DNA of 64,000 bases from contig NC_089396.1 in NCBI RefSeq assembly GCF_003171515.1, positions 682,001 through 746,000 of the forward strand, written 5' to 3'. The stretch's first letter is position 1; each line of letters starts with the position of its first letter. The notes under the pieces were generated by a model. That model had not been told where the DNA came from and did not search any database. It saw nothing but the letters and a program-made list of their open reading frames with translations. A program made the translations under genes and the position numbers. This document shows positions 21,347 through 32,099 of this stretch, one piece after another. Source of the stretch: Pyrenophora tritici-repentis. Lineage: Eukaryota > Ascomycota > Dothideomycetes > Pleosporales > Pleosporaceae.

Positions 21347-22928
21347 ATGCGACTTCTGAACGTCAACACCGAAAAGTTCGAAGAATTCATCGGCCAAGTG
21401 ATCCCAAGATACGCGATTCTTTCACATACCTGAGAAGAGGAAGAAGTCTCATATCAAGACTACATCAGCGGTCTCTACAAGCACAAGAAGGGTTACGAAA
21501 AGATCGAGAAGACCTTGTATCTGGCAAATCAGAGTGCTTTGCAATATGCATGGATCGACACGTGCTGTATCGACAAGAGCAGCAGCGCCGAATTGACTGA
21601 GGCCATCAACTCTATGTACCAATGGTACTAGAGGAGCGCGCTTTGCTACGTATACTTGTCGGATCTTGAGTTGAACGCAGACACCAATGTTCAGCTATCA
21701 GCATGTCGCTGGTAAGTAAACGGAAATTACAACAAGTGTAATAACCCTGCTCAGGTTCTCGCGTGGTTGGACATTGCAAGAATTGATCGCTCCCAGAGTT
21801 GTCAATAAGCCGGCCGATCGGCGGCTTGATGCGCGAACGTGCCATATCTTGGGGCATGCACGCTGTCACGGAGCATGTGACACCACGTGCACGCTCAAAT
21901 AGGAATCAAGCCGTCGATCGGCCGGCTTGTTGACAACTCTGATCGCTCCCCGGACGGTGTGGTTTTATAATTCACAATGGCGAACAATCGGGTCCAAGCG
22001 CAGCCTGGAGGCCGAACTATCTCGCATTACTCGCATACCCGCCGACATCCCTTCAGATAAACCGCCAATCTCATCAGCCTTGGTTGCTCATAAAATGTCA
22101 TGGGCTGCGGGCCGTCAGACGACTCGCGTAGAGGATGAGGCTTATAGTTTACTTGGGATCTTCGATGTCAACATGCCCTTGCTCTACGGGAAAGGAGACA
22201 AAGCCTGCCGCCGACTGCAAGAAGAGATTATAAAATCGAGTGTTGATCCGAGTATCTTTGCCTGGACGGCATCGCCTACGCCTGTGGACAATATCGTGCC
22301 CGGCTTTCAAAATCACTGCGGAATCCTAGCCAGATCCCCTGCTGCTTTCATATTTGCTGGCTTGCTCCTTCCATCAGACGCCGGTCAGCCTCCGAAGGAA
22401 TTCACTATGACTAACAAAGGACTAAAGACGGGCTCCCTGCTTTTGTACAGTGGGCCTTTTGGCTCTTGGTCTGGGTATTACTATATTTTACCATTGGCCT
22501 GCTTAAACATGAAAGGACGAGCAATTGGAGTACAGCTACAGATGCTTTCCCAGAACACCTTTGTCAGGAAGAGTCCTTTTGATCTCTTTCGGTACGACAC
22601 TGCCTATAATCGTTGCGAAACCAGCGATTGTTATATCCTTATCGGACACCCTCCTGCGGAAAATACTATATCAGGACAGGCAAAAAAACTCTGGAAATCA
22701 ATACCCATGGACGCCTTTCGTGGAAGCCTTCTGAAAATCACCTTGCAGGTCGAGCTAGACCCGGATCAACACTGGGGTTGTTTTGATGAAGAGAACTCGA
22801 TATTCTTGGCCCACCGAAGCCTGATGACCGATTGCGCTGGAATGAGTATCAACTTTCGCATGATGGACTCTTCTGGGTGTGGGCGTACAACAGAAAGGAG
22901 AGAACTGGTTGATTATTCTACTGAGTAG
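21347..22928 (+). pseudogene. HET-domain (heterokaryon incompatibility) gene, disrupted
   Basis: The translation begins MRLLNVNTEKFEEF and shows HET-family hallmarks: YAILSHT, YAWIDTCCIDKSSSAELTEAINSMYQWY, then across an intron (21716 to about 21755) SRGWTLQELIAP, and later YSLLGIFDVNMPLLYGKG. HET proteins trigger cell death on fusion of unlike strains. Three lesions are seen: an in-frame TGA at 21431-21433 where the family has Trp, a TAG at 21629-21631, and a 146-bp MITE at 21795-21940 splitting LIAP/RTVWF. Removing the MITE and one duplication copy restores the frame. After the MITE the frame is open to 22928. The gene is therefore dead or very truncated. Confidence 0.88.
21795..21940. mobile_element. 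Mutator-like MITE (10-bp target duplication)
   Basis: A 146-bp element flanked by the 10-bp direct repeat GATCGCTCCC (21785-21794 and 21941-21950). The ends are inverted repeats of about 36 bp starting AGAGTTGTCAA, with two transition mismatches. A 9-11 bp duplication with long TIRs fits Mutator-like elements better than hAT (8 bp) or mariner (TA). It has no coding capacity and is inserted in a HET exon. Confidence 0.85.
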
Positions 22929-22982
22929 AGATATGTGCTTATATACATAAGATATACATGAGTACATGACGTAGATAGTAGA

Positions 22983-23423
22983 GTGGTGAAGGTTGTAGAA
23001 GATGCTAGAAGATCTGATAAGAGTATCGGGCTGACGCACGGACACCCAACTGTGTTGGCTGACACTGGGCGTTTCACCGTACCGTTTCAATGTGTTATAT
23101 ATATTTACGGGTGGACGCTAGGATTGAATAGGATCTCGTACACCATTGTAGACGGCCGCAACCACCAAGAGGCGATTCGCGAGATTGGAAACACGTTTAC
23201 ACAATGGACCGATCGGGGAACTCTTGGCAGGTTGCTCCAACAATTTGAAATACCACAGTGCCATGGAGCCGTATTCGAGATACCCGGATTAGAGGGACAT
23301 CGCGTGTATATACACTTGGTCCCTGGGAAATCGAACAACGAACTCCTTGTTAGGTGTGATGTCTCGAAAGTTGAAGACTTACTGATTATTGAAACATACC
23401 CCAACTGGACATTTTCGTCTTGA
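22983..23423 (+). other. open frame, possible C-terminal part of the HET pseudogene
   Basis: About 140 codons with normal protein composition (for example TVPFQCVIYIYGWTLGLNRI) and no recognised domain. It lies 54 bases beyond the stop of the HET frame, so it may be that gene's decayed 3' part or a separate remnant. It lacks a convincing start of its own. Confidence 0.35.
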
Positions 23424-23944
23424 AGAACACCGGTCGTGGTTCTTCACATTCTGTGCAGTGTTCTCCATGCCTTCATCAAGTTATTTGCTCTATGGCCTAT
23501 GCCCAAGTCTAGAAGAAACCCAAATGTGAACTGTATGCAAAGCTCTCACAGCACCGTCATTACCACACCGTCTATCCTTTGTCTTTCTATATGTCTCTTC
23601 CATTGAGAGTGCTACAACCAAGCGACCAAATACGGGTAGTATACCACTACAATTTCCGGCCAACATCGTCAAAACTGCAGAGAGTCGCTTCTATCTTTTG
23701 ATCACTAGATTTGCTATGGGAGATTGACAAATAACAGAAGATTCCGCACCCCAGAGATAAATAGACTGATTACGGATAACCACAGTGACTAGGTCTTCGG
23801 GACATTGGCAGATACCTGACTACGGGTAATAAGACGCACGACGATCGAACGCCCAAACAAATGACGTGCGTACCATCTAGTAGCTAATACCAAAGAGAGG
23901 CATAACAGGGATTATCGGCTGTTTACAGTGTAACAGCATAAAAG
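23424..23944. other. intergenic
   Basis: No gene seen. It ends at the 8-bp target duplication of the hAT element. Confidence 0.4.
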
Positions 23945-23952
23945 GCTAGAAG

Positions 23953-26900
23953 CAGACTCCGCAACAATCAATCCAGATTGGTCAGATTGATTGATTTGAT
24001 TGGTCATTTGGAGTTTTTACCAACTCAATCAACTCAATCTAAGCTTTTCAAAATAGCTAATCAAATCAACTTGCGAAGGTCAGATTGATTGATTTGATTA
24101 GTTAGATTGATTTATTATTAACGAGTTGTAAGGCGAGTAGTGTCGTATTAAGAGAAGGTTTTTGGTGTTGAAGATAGTTATCTTGGACCCCTATCTCGCT
24201 TAGCTTGTGATCCCTGTCGGCCGGGCAAGCCAGTCTCTATGCATTCACTTCTCACCAGCTAGCTCTCCTCTTATAGGACTAGCTCCTTCTGCTTAGGGGC
24301 TAGCCTCTTCTAGGCTTCACCCCGCACCTATATAGCTAGTCCTTCGCTGTTCTTAATACAACAACGATTTCGCTCACTCAGTTCCCTAATAATCCCTTAC
24401 ACACAACACTAGTTGCCTAGCTACCTATACAGACATTTTTCTTTAGTGTTTAGTATCGCCCACGATGGCCAAACGCTCTCGAGTTCCCACCAATACTGCT
24501 GCCGCCGCCGCCGCCGCCAAACGGGCGCGCCTATCAAGGCCCTCTGTCCTATCTCAGCGATCGCTGTCGCCTCAGGAAACCCTTGGCGCCGCCGTAAGCC
24601 AGGCCACAACGTTTGAGTCGCAATTTTTCGAGTCGCAAACAGAGGAGGAGGGTGCGGCTGAGGGCAGCCAGGCTGGTACAGCAGCAACAACAGAGGCTAG
24701 TGTTGATACAGAGCCTGATAATGGCGATAACTTTGACGGCATTAACTGGGATCGCCTCCCTCGGTTCATGAAGCCTCTTACAACTGGGCGGCGCGTCAAG
24801 AGTTGGATCTTTCAACATGGATATCGCGTTGTTGAGCTCTACGATCAGAATCGAGTGTGGTTTGTATGCAAATACTGCCACATCCACAAGGTCATTGACA
24901 CTGGCGGCAGTGGAGTTTTTGACGTATCAAAGGCCACCTCCTCAGCTGCAGCTCATCTTGGCCTTCAGAAACGAGGCCATGGCTTTACAAAAGACGGCCT
25001 GAAGCCTCGAAGAACAGGGCAGCAACTCTCTCTACGACAGACGCTGGAGACTGGTGTTGCAGTCTCTCAAGAGGCTGCCAACGCGATGGGCAACTTCAAC
25101 ATCCAGCAGTTTCGTGAAGTTGCAGTGTTCTGCCTTCTTGATAACAACTTGCCAATGGAGCTACTTGCAAGGCCGTCCTTTCGCGAGATGATTAGCCTTG
25201 CAAACCCAGAGGCAGAGGCAGCTTTGTGGGTAAGTCCTCGCAGTGTAGCTACCTACGCAATGCGCCTCTTCCAATATATGCAGCCACAGATTGTCTGCGC
25301 TCTGTCAGAAGCTGCAAGCAAGATCCACATAAGCTTTGATGGTTGGACGACAAAGGGTGGCAAGCGTGGATTCTTTGGAGTCGTTGCACACTTTGCTAAC
25401 GCCTCTGGAGTGATACAAGATCTCCCCATCGCCCTCCCACATCTCGCAGGCTCTCATACTGGTGATGCTATCGCTGATACAATTAAAAAGACGCTCCAAG
25501 AATACAGTATTGGGAGTGATAAACTCGGCTACTTCGTCCTCGACAATGCTGCAAACAACGATACTGCAGTCTCCTCGCTCGCCCACGCGTACGACTTCAA
25601 CGCTGCTCACCGACGCCTCCGCTGCGGCCCTCACACGCTTAACCTTATTGGCCAGGCAATTATCTTTGGCAGCAATCAAGAGGCGTACAACAACAACAAC
25701 GACGAGCAGCTCCAAACAGAGGAGGTGTACATGCAGGAGTGGCGTCAAGAAGGGCCCTTAGGTGTACTTATCGACGTTATCAACCATATAAAAACGCCTC
25801 AACAACACGAAATTTTCCGAAGCTTCCAAACCGCCGCCAACGCCGAGTTGCCAGCTAGAGAGCGCCTCCACGTACTTGAGCCTGTGAAGCCTGTTGTTAC
25901 ACGCTGGAACTCTTACTACGCTGCCTTCAAACGCGCAACTCAACTCCAGGCAGCATACAACTCTTACGCTGAGCACTACATTAACGCACTCTCCCTTGAA
26001 GATCGCCGCGCTTGTCAACGTGGCAATAAACTCCCTGAAGCACCTAGTTGGATGAGATCAACAGGACTTACAGCTGCTGATTGGGCGGTGATAACAGAGT
26101 ATCAGGACTGCCTAGAGCCGCTTAAGCTTGCTACGGAGAAGCTTGAGGGTCGCGGAAAGGCAGGCAAATACGGCGCTATATATGAGACTATTCCTGTATT
26201 TGAATACGTACTTGGCGCGCTCGAAGCCCGTACGCGCTCGTACGAGCAAGTTGACTTCAACCCACCTGATGCGCCTGAAGATCACCTCTTTGTTAACCTC
26301 CGCGCCGCCTGGAGTAAGGCCAACGATTACTACAACAAGCTCGATCGATCGCCAGCATACTACGCTGCTACCTGCCTCCATCCATACTACAAATACTACT
26401 GCGAGAACAGCTGGGTGGATAAGCCAGAATGGCTAACATCAGCCAACGCTGGCTTCCTGCAGCTCTGGCAGTCGTATAAGCCTCAACGTACACGTCCTCT
26501 ATCTCAAACAACTGCAAAACCAAGGCATAGAGGAATAGATGATGTGATTGGCGCCCTCGTACGGCGCAACAAGGCTCAGGTAGAGGCTGCCCACGACGAT
26601 GAGTACGAGCGCTGGAGAACTCAAGAGCCAGAGTGGACAAGCGAACAGTATCTTAGCGATGGCCACCCAGTCAAGTACTGGATTCAATTACGCTCAAAAT
26701 ACCCGTGTTTAAGCCAGTTTGCGATTGATATACTCACGATACCAGCATCTAGTTGCGACTGCGAGAGGCTCTTTAGCGAGCTTGGCGATTTACTTGAGCC
26801 GCGCCGGCGAGCTCTTGGCAGCGAGTTACTTGCTGCCCTTCAGCTTGTACGTTCGTGGAGACGAGCTGGCTTTGACGGCTTGTACAACAACGGTGATGAT

Positions 26901-27147
26901 GAAGATAAGTGGAGTGACGTCAAAGATGAGGAGATTGTACAACAGTACGATATAGAAGGCTGGAGTACAACACCATAACCCCCTGTATACTACTTCTTAG
27001 CATCAATCAGCCAATCAACCAATCAATCGCAATCAATCTGCTCAAAAACCCTAACAATCAATCCGCAATCAATCAGCAGCGTCGCCGCAAGCTAATCAAA
27101 CCAATCGACAACCTTAAGATTGATTGATTTGATTGTTGCGGAGTCTG
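23953..27147 (+). mobile_element. complete hAT transposon
   Basis: A 3195-bp element flanked by the 8-bp duplication GCTAGAAG (23945-23952, 27148-27155). The terminal inverted repeat starts CAGACTCCGCAACAATCAA. Multiple subterminal GATTGATTGATTTGATT-like motifs occur in both orientations inside each end, probably transposase-binding sites. One uninterrupted transposase gene fills the interior. Perfect duplications and an intact frame point to recent movement. It is a good candidate donor for the MITE at 11352-11513. Confidence 0.95.
24465..26978 (+). CDS. hAT transposase, intact
   Basis: 837 aa in one exon with no lesion. The N-terminal tail is basic and Ala-rich (AAAAAAAKRARL). A BED-type zinc finger lies around residues 130-175 (FVCKYCHIHK, then HLGLQKRGHGF). 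The RNase-H-like catalytic core shows the first Asp in ISFDGWTTKGG and the second in YFVLDNAANNDT. The C-terminal hAT dimerisation segment (IPASSCDCERLFSELGDLLEPRRR) carries the conserved Glu. It is clearly homologous along its length to the transposase at 40558-43128 but belongs to a different subfamily, with different TIRs. It probably can cut and paste its own element and related MITEs. Confidence 0.95.
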   Translation: MAKRSRVPTNTAAAAAAAKRARLSRPSVLSQRSLSPQETLGAAVSQATTFESQFFESQTEEEGAAEGSQAGTAATTEASVDTEPDNGDNFDGINWDRLPRFMKPLTTGRRVKSWIFQHGYRVVELYDQNRVWFVCKYCHIHKVIDTGGSGVFDVSKATSSAAAHLGLQKRGHGFTKDGLKPRRTGQQLSLRQTLETGVAVSQEAANAMGNFNIQQFREVAVFCLLDNNLPMELLARPSFREMISLANPEAEAALWVSPRSVATYAMRLFQYMQPQIVCALSEAASKIHISFDGWTTKGGKRGFFGVVAHFANASGVIQDLPIALPHLAGSHTGDAIADTIKKTLQEYSIGSDKLGYFVLDNAANNDTAVSSLAHAYDFNAAHRRLRCGPHTLNLIGQAIIFGSNQEAYNNNNDEQLQTEEVYMQEWRQEGPLGVLIDVINHIKTPQQHEIFRSFQTAANAELPARERLHVLEPVKPVVTRWNSYYAAFKRATQLQAAYNSYAEHYINALSLEDRRACQRGNKLPEAPSWMRSTGLTAADWAVITEYQDCLEPLKLATEKLEGRGKAGKYGAIYETIPVFEYVLGALEARTRSYEQVDFNPPDAPEDHLFVNLRAAWSKANDYYNKLDRSPAYYAATCLHPYYKYYCENSWVDKPEWLTSANAGFLQLWQSYKPQRTRPLSQTTAKPRHRGIDDVIGALVRRNKAQVEAAHDDEYERWRTQEPEWTSEQYLSDGHPVKYWIQLRSKYPCLSQFAIDILTIPASSCDCERLFSELGDLLEPRRRALGSELLAALQLVRSWRRAGFDGLYNNGDDEDKWSDVKDEEIVQQYDIEGWSTTP

Positions 27148-27155
27148 GCTAGAAG

Positions 27156-27932
27156 ACATGTAGTACCATATCTCATCTTTCACAATGTACATGAGTCATG
27201 TTGTGGAGATCGTTGTCCTCTTTCAACAGGTCCATACGTACTACAGAAAATTGGGCAGTCTGTCTCCTCCAGAGCACCACGGTACTCACAATTGGCATAG
27301 AAGACTGAAGATCATCTATTACATGATCGCGCCGAGAGCTCCGCCGAAATTTTTCACACATGTCTCCCTGCCTCACTCCGCAATCCATATTGCAGCGGAG
27401 GCAACGACCACTATCGCATCTCAAACGTGTTCAAAACGTATGAATATATCAACTGTACGCTAATTTACAGCATTTAACGCCCTCATGGTTGAAATAAACA
27501 ACGAAATCACGGCAACTGCAAAAGAGATGGAGATCCGAAGCCGAATGTCATATCGGCAGGGTGCCTGCATGGCCCCACCACTCAGTTTGTTTCGGCATGT
27601 ACGATGTACGTCTTCGCGTCGTACAAAATTATTTAGTTGCATACTGTCGAAGTGATATAGTTCTATGACTAACATTCATATGATCCACTGCACTTCGAGG
27701 CTCTAGAATCACTCATGATCATGCCTGGCGTCATCCAATCACCTAGTACATTATCGGCATTAGCGCATTGAATGTAGTCCGTCAACTAAGGGTGAAAAAT
27801 ATTGTAGAGTTGCGATATACTGAAGATCATAATCTCTAGTCATATATTGCCCCACAAGTTGCACCATATTTCAACAATTCAACAGTAGAAGCCTACCAAA
27901 CAATCACATAGCAAAAACCCCACAAAACCATC
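27156..27932. other. intergenic, AT-rich
   Basis: Short frames only. A stretch on the minus strand near 27370-27560 has hydrophobic segments but is full of stops and no gene model could be built. Confidence 0.4.
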
Positions 27933-28528
27933 CTAAGCCGTCCAGGCAGACTGACTAGACTTGAAATCAACCATAGGCCAATTAAGCCCCTTGTCCTGTG
28001 CCCCGATATTCCCCAGTCCTGCACAATTATACATGCCAACAGGATTGTTCTGCACAGCTTTTATGTACTGCAAATCCACACACAGCCTCGTTCCACTACT
28101 CGCCGCCAGCGCAATGCGGCCGTCAGCCATGGTGATCCACGTTTGCTGCTCGTTTGCGGTACCCACGGCAGCGCACTCGCGGACGTAGAGTAAGGCCATG
28201 TCTTTCCAGCCGGAGCGCGGGCCGGCGTCTATGCAGAGGGTGGTGGAGGCGAGGCGGATGCTGGTGCTGTTGGATGGGGCGGTGAGAAGCCAAGTTTGCG
28301 TCGAGGAGGAGGTAGTTTGTTGACTGTGGGGGTGGGTTAGGTTGGTGAGGAAGGCTGGATGAGTTAGGGCTGTACTTACACGACGAGGGCAGAGCCAGCA
28401 GTGCGTGCTTTGGGGACGATGACAAATTTAGGGTCTTGGGTTGAGGTTAGGTAGACTGTGCGTGGGCTGTCTGATTGGCATAGACCGGTTGCCGCGAGCG
28501 CGAGAAGTATGAGCGTGTTGGGAAACAT
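27933..28528 (-). CDS. secreted ricin-type beta-trefoil lectin-like protein
   Basis: Two exons, 28380-28528 and 27933-28323, give 179 aa. Residues 1 to about 18 form a signal peptide (MFPNTLILLALAATGLC). The rest shows repeated (Q)xW-like motifs typical of beta-trefoil carbohydrate-binding domains (TQTWLLT, QQTWITMADGRI) and paired Cys (CIDAG and RECAAV; RLCVDL and MYNCAG). The intron is 56 bp with a GTAAGT donor. An in-frame ATG lies 14 codons upstream but would weaken the signal peptide. The ligand is unknown. It lies tail-side to the MFS gene on the same strand. Confidence 0.7.
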
Positions 28529-28900
28529 GTTTGTTGCAAATGATGGGAGTTCTGCTGATAGAAAGATCAATGTTTCGCTGAATGCACAGCGAAGAGTGGA
28601 TGCTTTATGGTGCTTGTGGCGAATTTGACTCTAGGAAACTTCAAAATGGGGTCACATATTGCGCTTACTTGTAACATTAACATATATATCAATTGCGTGG
28701 GGGACATTGGAAAGAGTTCATGTGGGGAAGACCTGCTCGGATTTGCTGTTGCTTCATGACCGCAATCTAATATTTACCCGAGACTGCCACTTAACGTCGG
28801 TAGTTGAAACAACCAGCTTACACCGGAAGCCAGCGAAACGAACGACCCAAATGTTTACTTGGAGACCAATGCCATATTCCAAGAGTAGAGCGCGGCCATT

Positions 28901-30956
28901 CTAAGCTGAAGATGACTTCTCATGTTTAGCTTCCTCTCTTCTCTTTCCTTCTTCCTTCAATTGAGCATCGTCCTCTCTATTCAGCTCCACCTGGGGCATG
29001 AGAAACCAAGCTGCGACAAAGGCAAGTGCATTCAATGCTGCGCCGACGATAAAAATGATACGGAAACCTCTCTTGTAGGCTGATGCAAGCGCAATCCGGA
29101 CCAATTCCGCACGCTGCGTTCCAAACGTATGGCGAAAGAGATCTGGCGAATCGAGAGCAAGTGACATCTGCGAAATGTTCAAGCTGAATGATTCTAGAGA
29201 TGAGCGGACCGAGTTGTTGATGATCGTGCCTGAGATTGCCAGACCAAGGGTGCCACCGAGGTTACGGATAAAGTTGCGTGTTGAAGTGACCACAGCCATG
29301 TGCTTGCGCTCCGTGCCCGCCTGCACAGCAATGAGCGACGGCTGCAATGTGTTTCCTAAACCGAGGCCGGCGAGGAGGCCGTAGCATACTTGCTGTGCAA
29401 GTGAAGGACTGTCGAGTGTAGAGATCAGTCCAAGACCAATTGCCCAAATCCCCCATCCCACGAGCAGGCACTCCCTATATCGTCCCGTCCAGTGTATCAC
29501 TAGACCCGATAAAGTACTGAATAGCGCTGCAGATGTGTCAAAGATAGATACAACCGACGAGTATTCAGATGTGTCCACATACTTTGGGTGAGCGTGATAG
29601 GCAGCAACAGCGATGCAGCTTTGACAGCACTGTATCCATACACCAACTGGTAAAACGAGGGTATGTAATAGATTTGAACAAGAAAGTTCCAGCCGTTCAC
29701 AAACATGGTCAGGGAGGCACCGTTGACGACTCTCGATTTGAAGATTTCCACTGACGAAGTTAGCTCAAAGCAATGCGATCAACAGATAGGAGGTGACTTA
29801 CTCGGTATCAATGGAATGGTAGTGCCTTTCCATTGCCAACAGATGAAGGATGCTGAGATGATTATGCCAGCTGCCAGATTACAAATGACCTGAACCGACT
29901 CCCATTTGTATTCTCCGCCAGCCCATGTCAAAGAGAGCTGGGATGGTAAGCTAGGTTGTGATATCCAAAATGGGCCAACATACCACAAGAAGTGTTGAGC
30001 CGGCAAGTGCCAGAAAGACCCCAAAGAAATCTATGGCTGCTACTTTTCTGAAGTTGTTAGCGAGGTCCTAGCCCGAGTGTACTGCTACTCACTGTTTCCA
30101 GTTGCCATTGACTTTTCTCAGTGGCATGAAGAAAACGACACATCCGGTTGTCAGAATAGATATAAACAAATTCAACCGGAAGATCCATCTCCACGAGTCA
30201 TGGCTCTGAGAAGCGATTGCGCCGCCAACAATTGGTCCGATTCCATTCGACAGTGCCACAACAGCGCCCTAGAGTAATGTCAGCGGCACCTCAGATTTCG
30301 TCACTGGGGTTACGTACCAAGATACCTTGATACTTCCCTCTTTCCCGCAGCGGAACGATGTCCGAGATGATAAGCTGAGCCATCGTCATCAGGCCACCAC
30401 CACCCACACCCATGAACGCCCGGAAGACGATCAGCTGCATGGCTGACTGTGCCAATGACGCTGCCAGCGATCCAAAGAAGAAAATGAAGATGCCAATGAG
30501 CAATAAGACCTTCCGAGACCAGATGTCCGAAAGGCGCCCGTAAAGAAGTTGGAATGACGTTGATGTCAGGAAGTACGCTCCTGCTATCCATGCGCGTTCG
30601 GAACTCGCGTTGAGATCTTTACTTACAATGGTCAAACTGGCTGCGAGTGTCGTTTGATCCATCAATGCTAGCAGATCGACAGTTGAACAAGCCAAAAAGA
30701 TCTACATGACATATGAGTACAGGTGACATTGGTGAGTTCTGTAGTCGTACGTACTATGATGATAGTTTTCTTCGGCACATAGTCTGATAGCAGATAAGTC
30801 AGCAAACTCTCATATATCAACATGCGTGAATGACTTACTGGTCTGCTCGTTGAGAACTAGCGTGGTTTCCTCTGCTGGAACAGGGATATTCTCCTCCGGC
30901 ACCTGGATAGTCGATTGGGCCTCAGAATTGAAGCCATTCTTTGTCGTCATTGCCAT
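28901..30956 (-). CDS. DHA2-type (14-span) MFS exporter
   Basis: Eight exons fit: 30839-30956, 30755-30783 (29 nt), 30318-30701, 30093-30268, 29984-30047, 29802-29937, 29583-29750, 28901-29526, giving 566 aa. The translation shows a hydrophilic N-terminus, LMDQTTLAASLTIV in the first span, a motif-A-like loop (YGRLSDIWSRK), antiporter motif-C-like GAVVALSNGIGPIVGGAIA, and LSLTWAGGEYKWES of the family that includes toxin and drug exporters. The likely role is proton-driven efflux at the plasma membrane. No biosynthetic genes flank it, so the substrate is open. The eight small exons contrast with the intronless transporter at 12094. Confidence 0.85.
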
Positions 30957-32099
30957 TGGTCTGGTGGGAGGTTCGGTCTCTCTATACACGTAGCACCACA
31001 ATAATAACTGAGGTGGACAATTGTGGTCCTGTTAGGTGAAGCAGCTCGAGACTTAATAAGGAGTGGAAGAGGCAGATGGGATAAGGTATTGAAGCATGTT
31101 GAGAACCATGGTGCGGATGTAAACGATAGCCTAGGCCTAAAATCGGATATTTGATGCTCAGACCAAGCGGGTCCTTCACCGCCGACGTCTCTTCCGTTTG
31201 AGTAGGCTCATCCGACAAGCGTCGATGTGGAATGTGGGTAGGTATGTGGACCCTTGTACAGCCGGAGTAGACTAAATAACGCCGAGCCTAAGGACGCATA
31301 TGTGCCAGGCAAGTAGCCATTAGGTACTCGGGGCTATTCCAGTGACTGCTACTGGGTGGTGATCGATATGCCACTAATAACGTCGATGCAAGAGCGGGGG
31401 GTTGTATCAGCACGTCCCGGCACATCTGATGGTGAAGCCGCACTCGAGGCGTTGCATGAGAAGTCTTGAGACCACCCCCGTATCCGTTCTACTGTGTACA
31501 AACGTTGAAGTCAAATCCACTCTCTAATGTTGACATCTTGCTCCCAAGGTCGTCGTCCGAAGTTGAGCGAGATGTCAGATATACCCGGACAAGGACCGAC
31601 TTTAGGACCATGTTTCTGAAAAATTGGGTGTCTTTCTAAACCGAGTTACCGATGAGGGGAGTGTGATCACGGGAAACATGGTGTTTGTCGGCACCTGGAC
31701 AACGACATTGCTAGCGTTGGCGCTAAGACGCAAACATCCTAGTACCTTCTTAATTGGGCTCCATACTCCGACATCAATGTGCTCAATACGCCTCACAACT
31801 ACCTCGAACAACATGATCTCACCCAATCAACATGTTGAACTAGGTGATCTCTAACGGAAGCCACTTCTACAGCGTGTGCGCATTAGCACGCTTATATGCT
31901 CACTGCGTTGCAGCAGAAACCCCGTCAAACAAGCCTATATTCAGTAGTGATGGTCGCAATAGTAAGTTTGTACCCGACAACCAGGATGTGACCCTGTTGA
32001 GAACATTTGCGTGAGTGTGTCTCGAACTCCGGTTGCGCAAACTGACACCGACGTTGCAGATCGCACGGGTTCATTAACAAAATCTGAGCGAGTACCGAC
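30957..32099. other. 1.1-kb divergent intergenic region
   Basis: Lies between the start of the MFS gene and the start of the PALP-rhodanese gene. No coding signal or repeat was recognised; it presumably holds both promoters. Confidence 0.45.

Noticed and set aside
30602..30625. Intron in the MFS gene at ATTGTAAGTAAAG
   Set aside because: The sequence looks like a perfect donor, but reading through gives continuous MFS sequence (TIVSKDLNASSERAWIAGAY), so it is coding.
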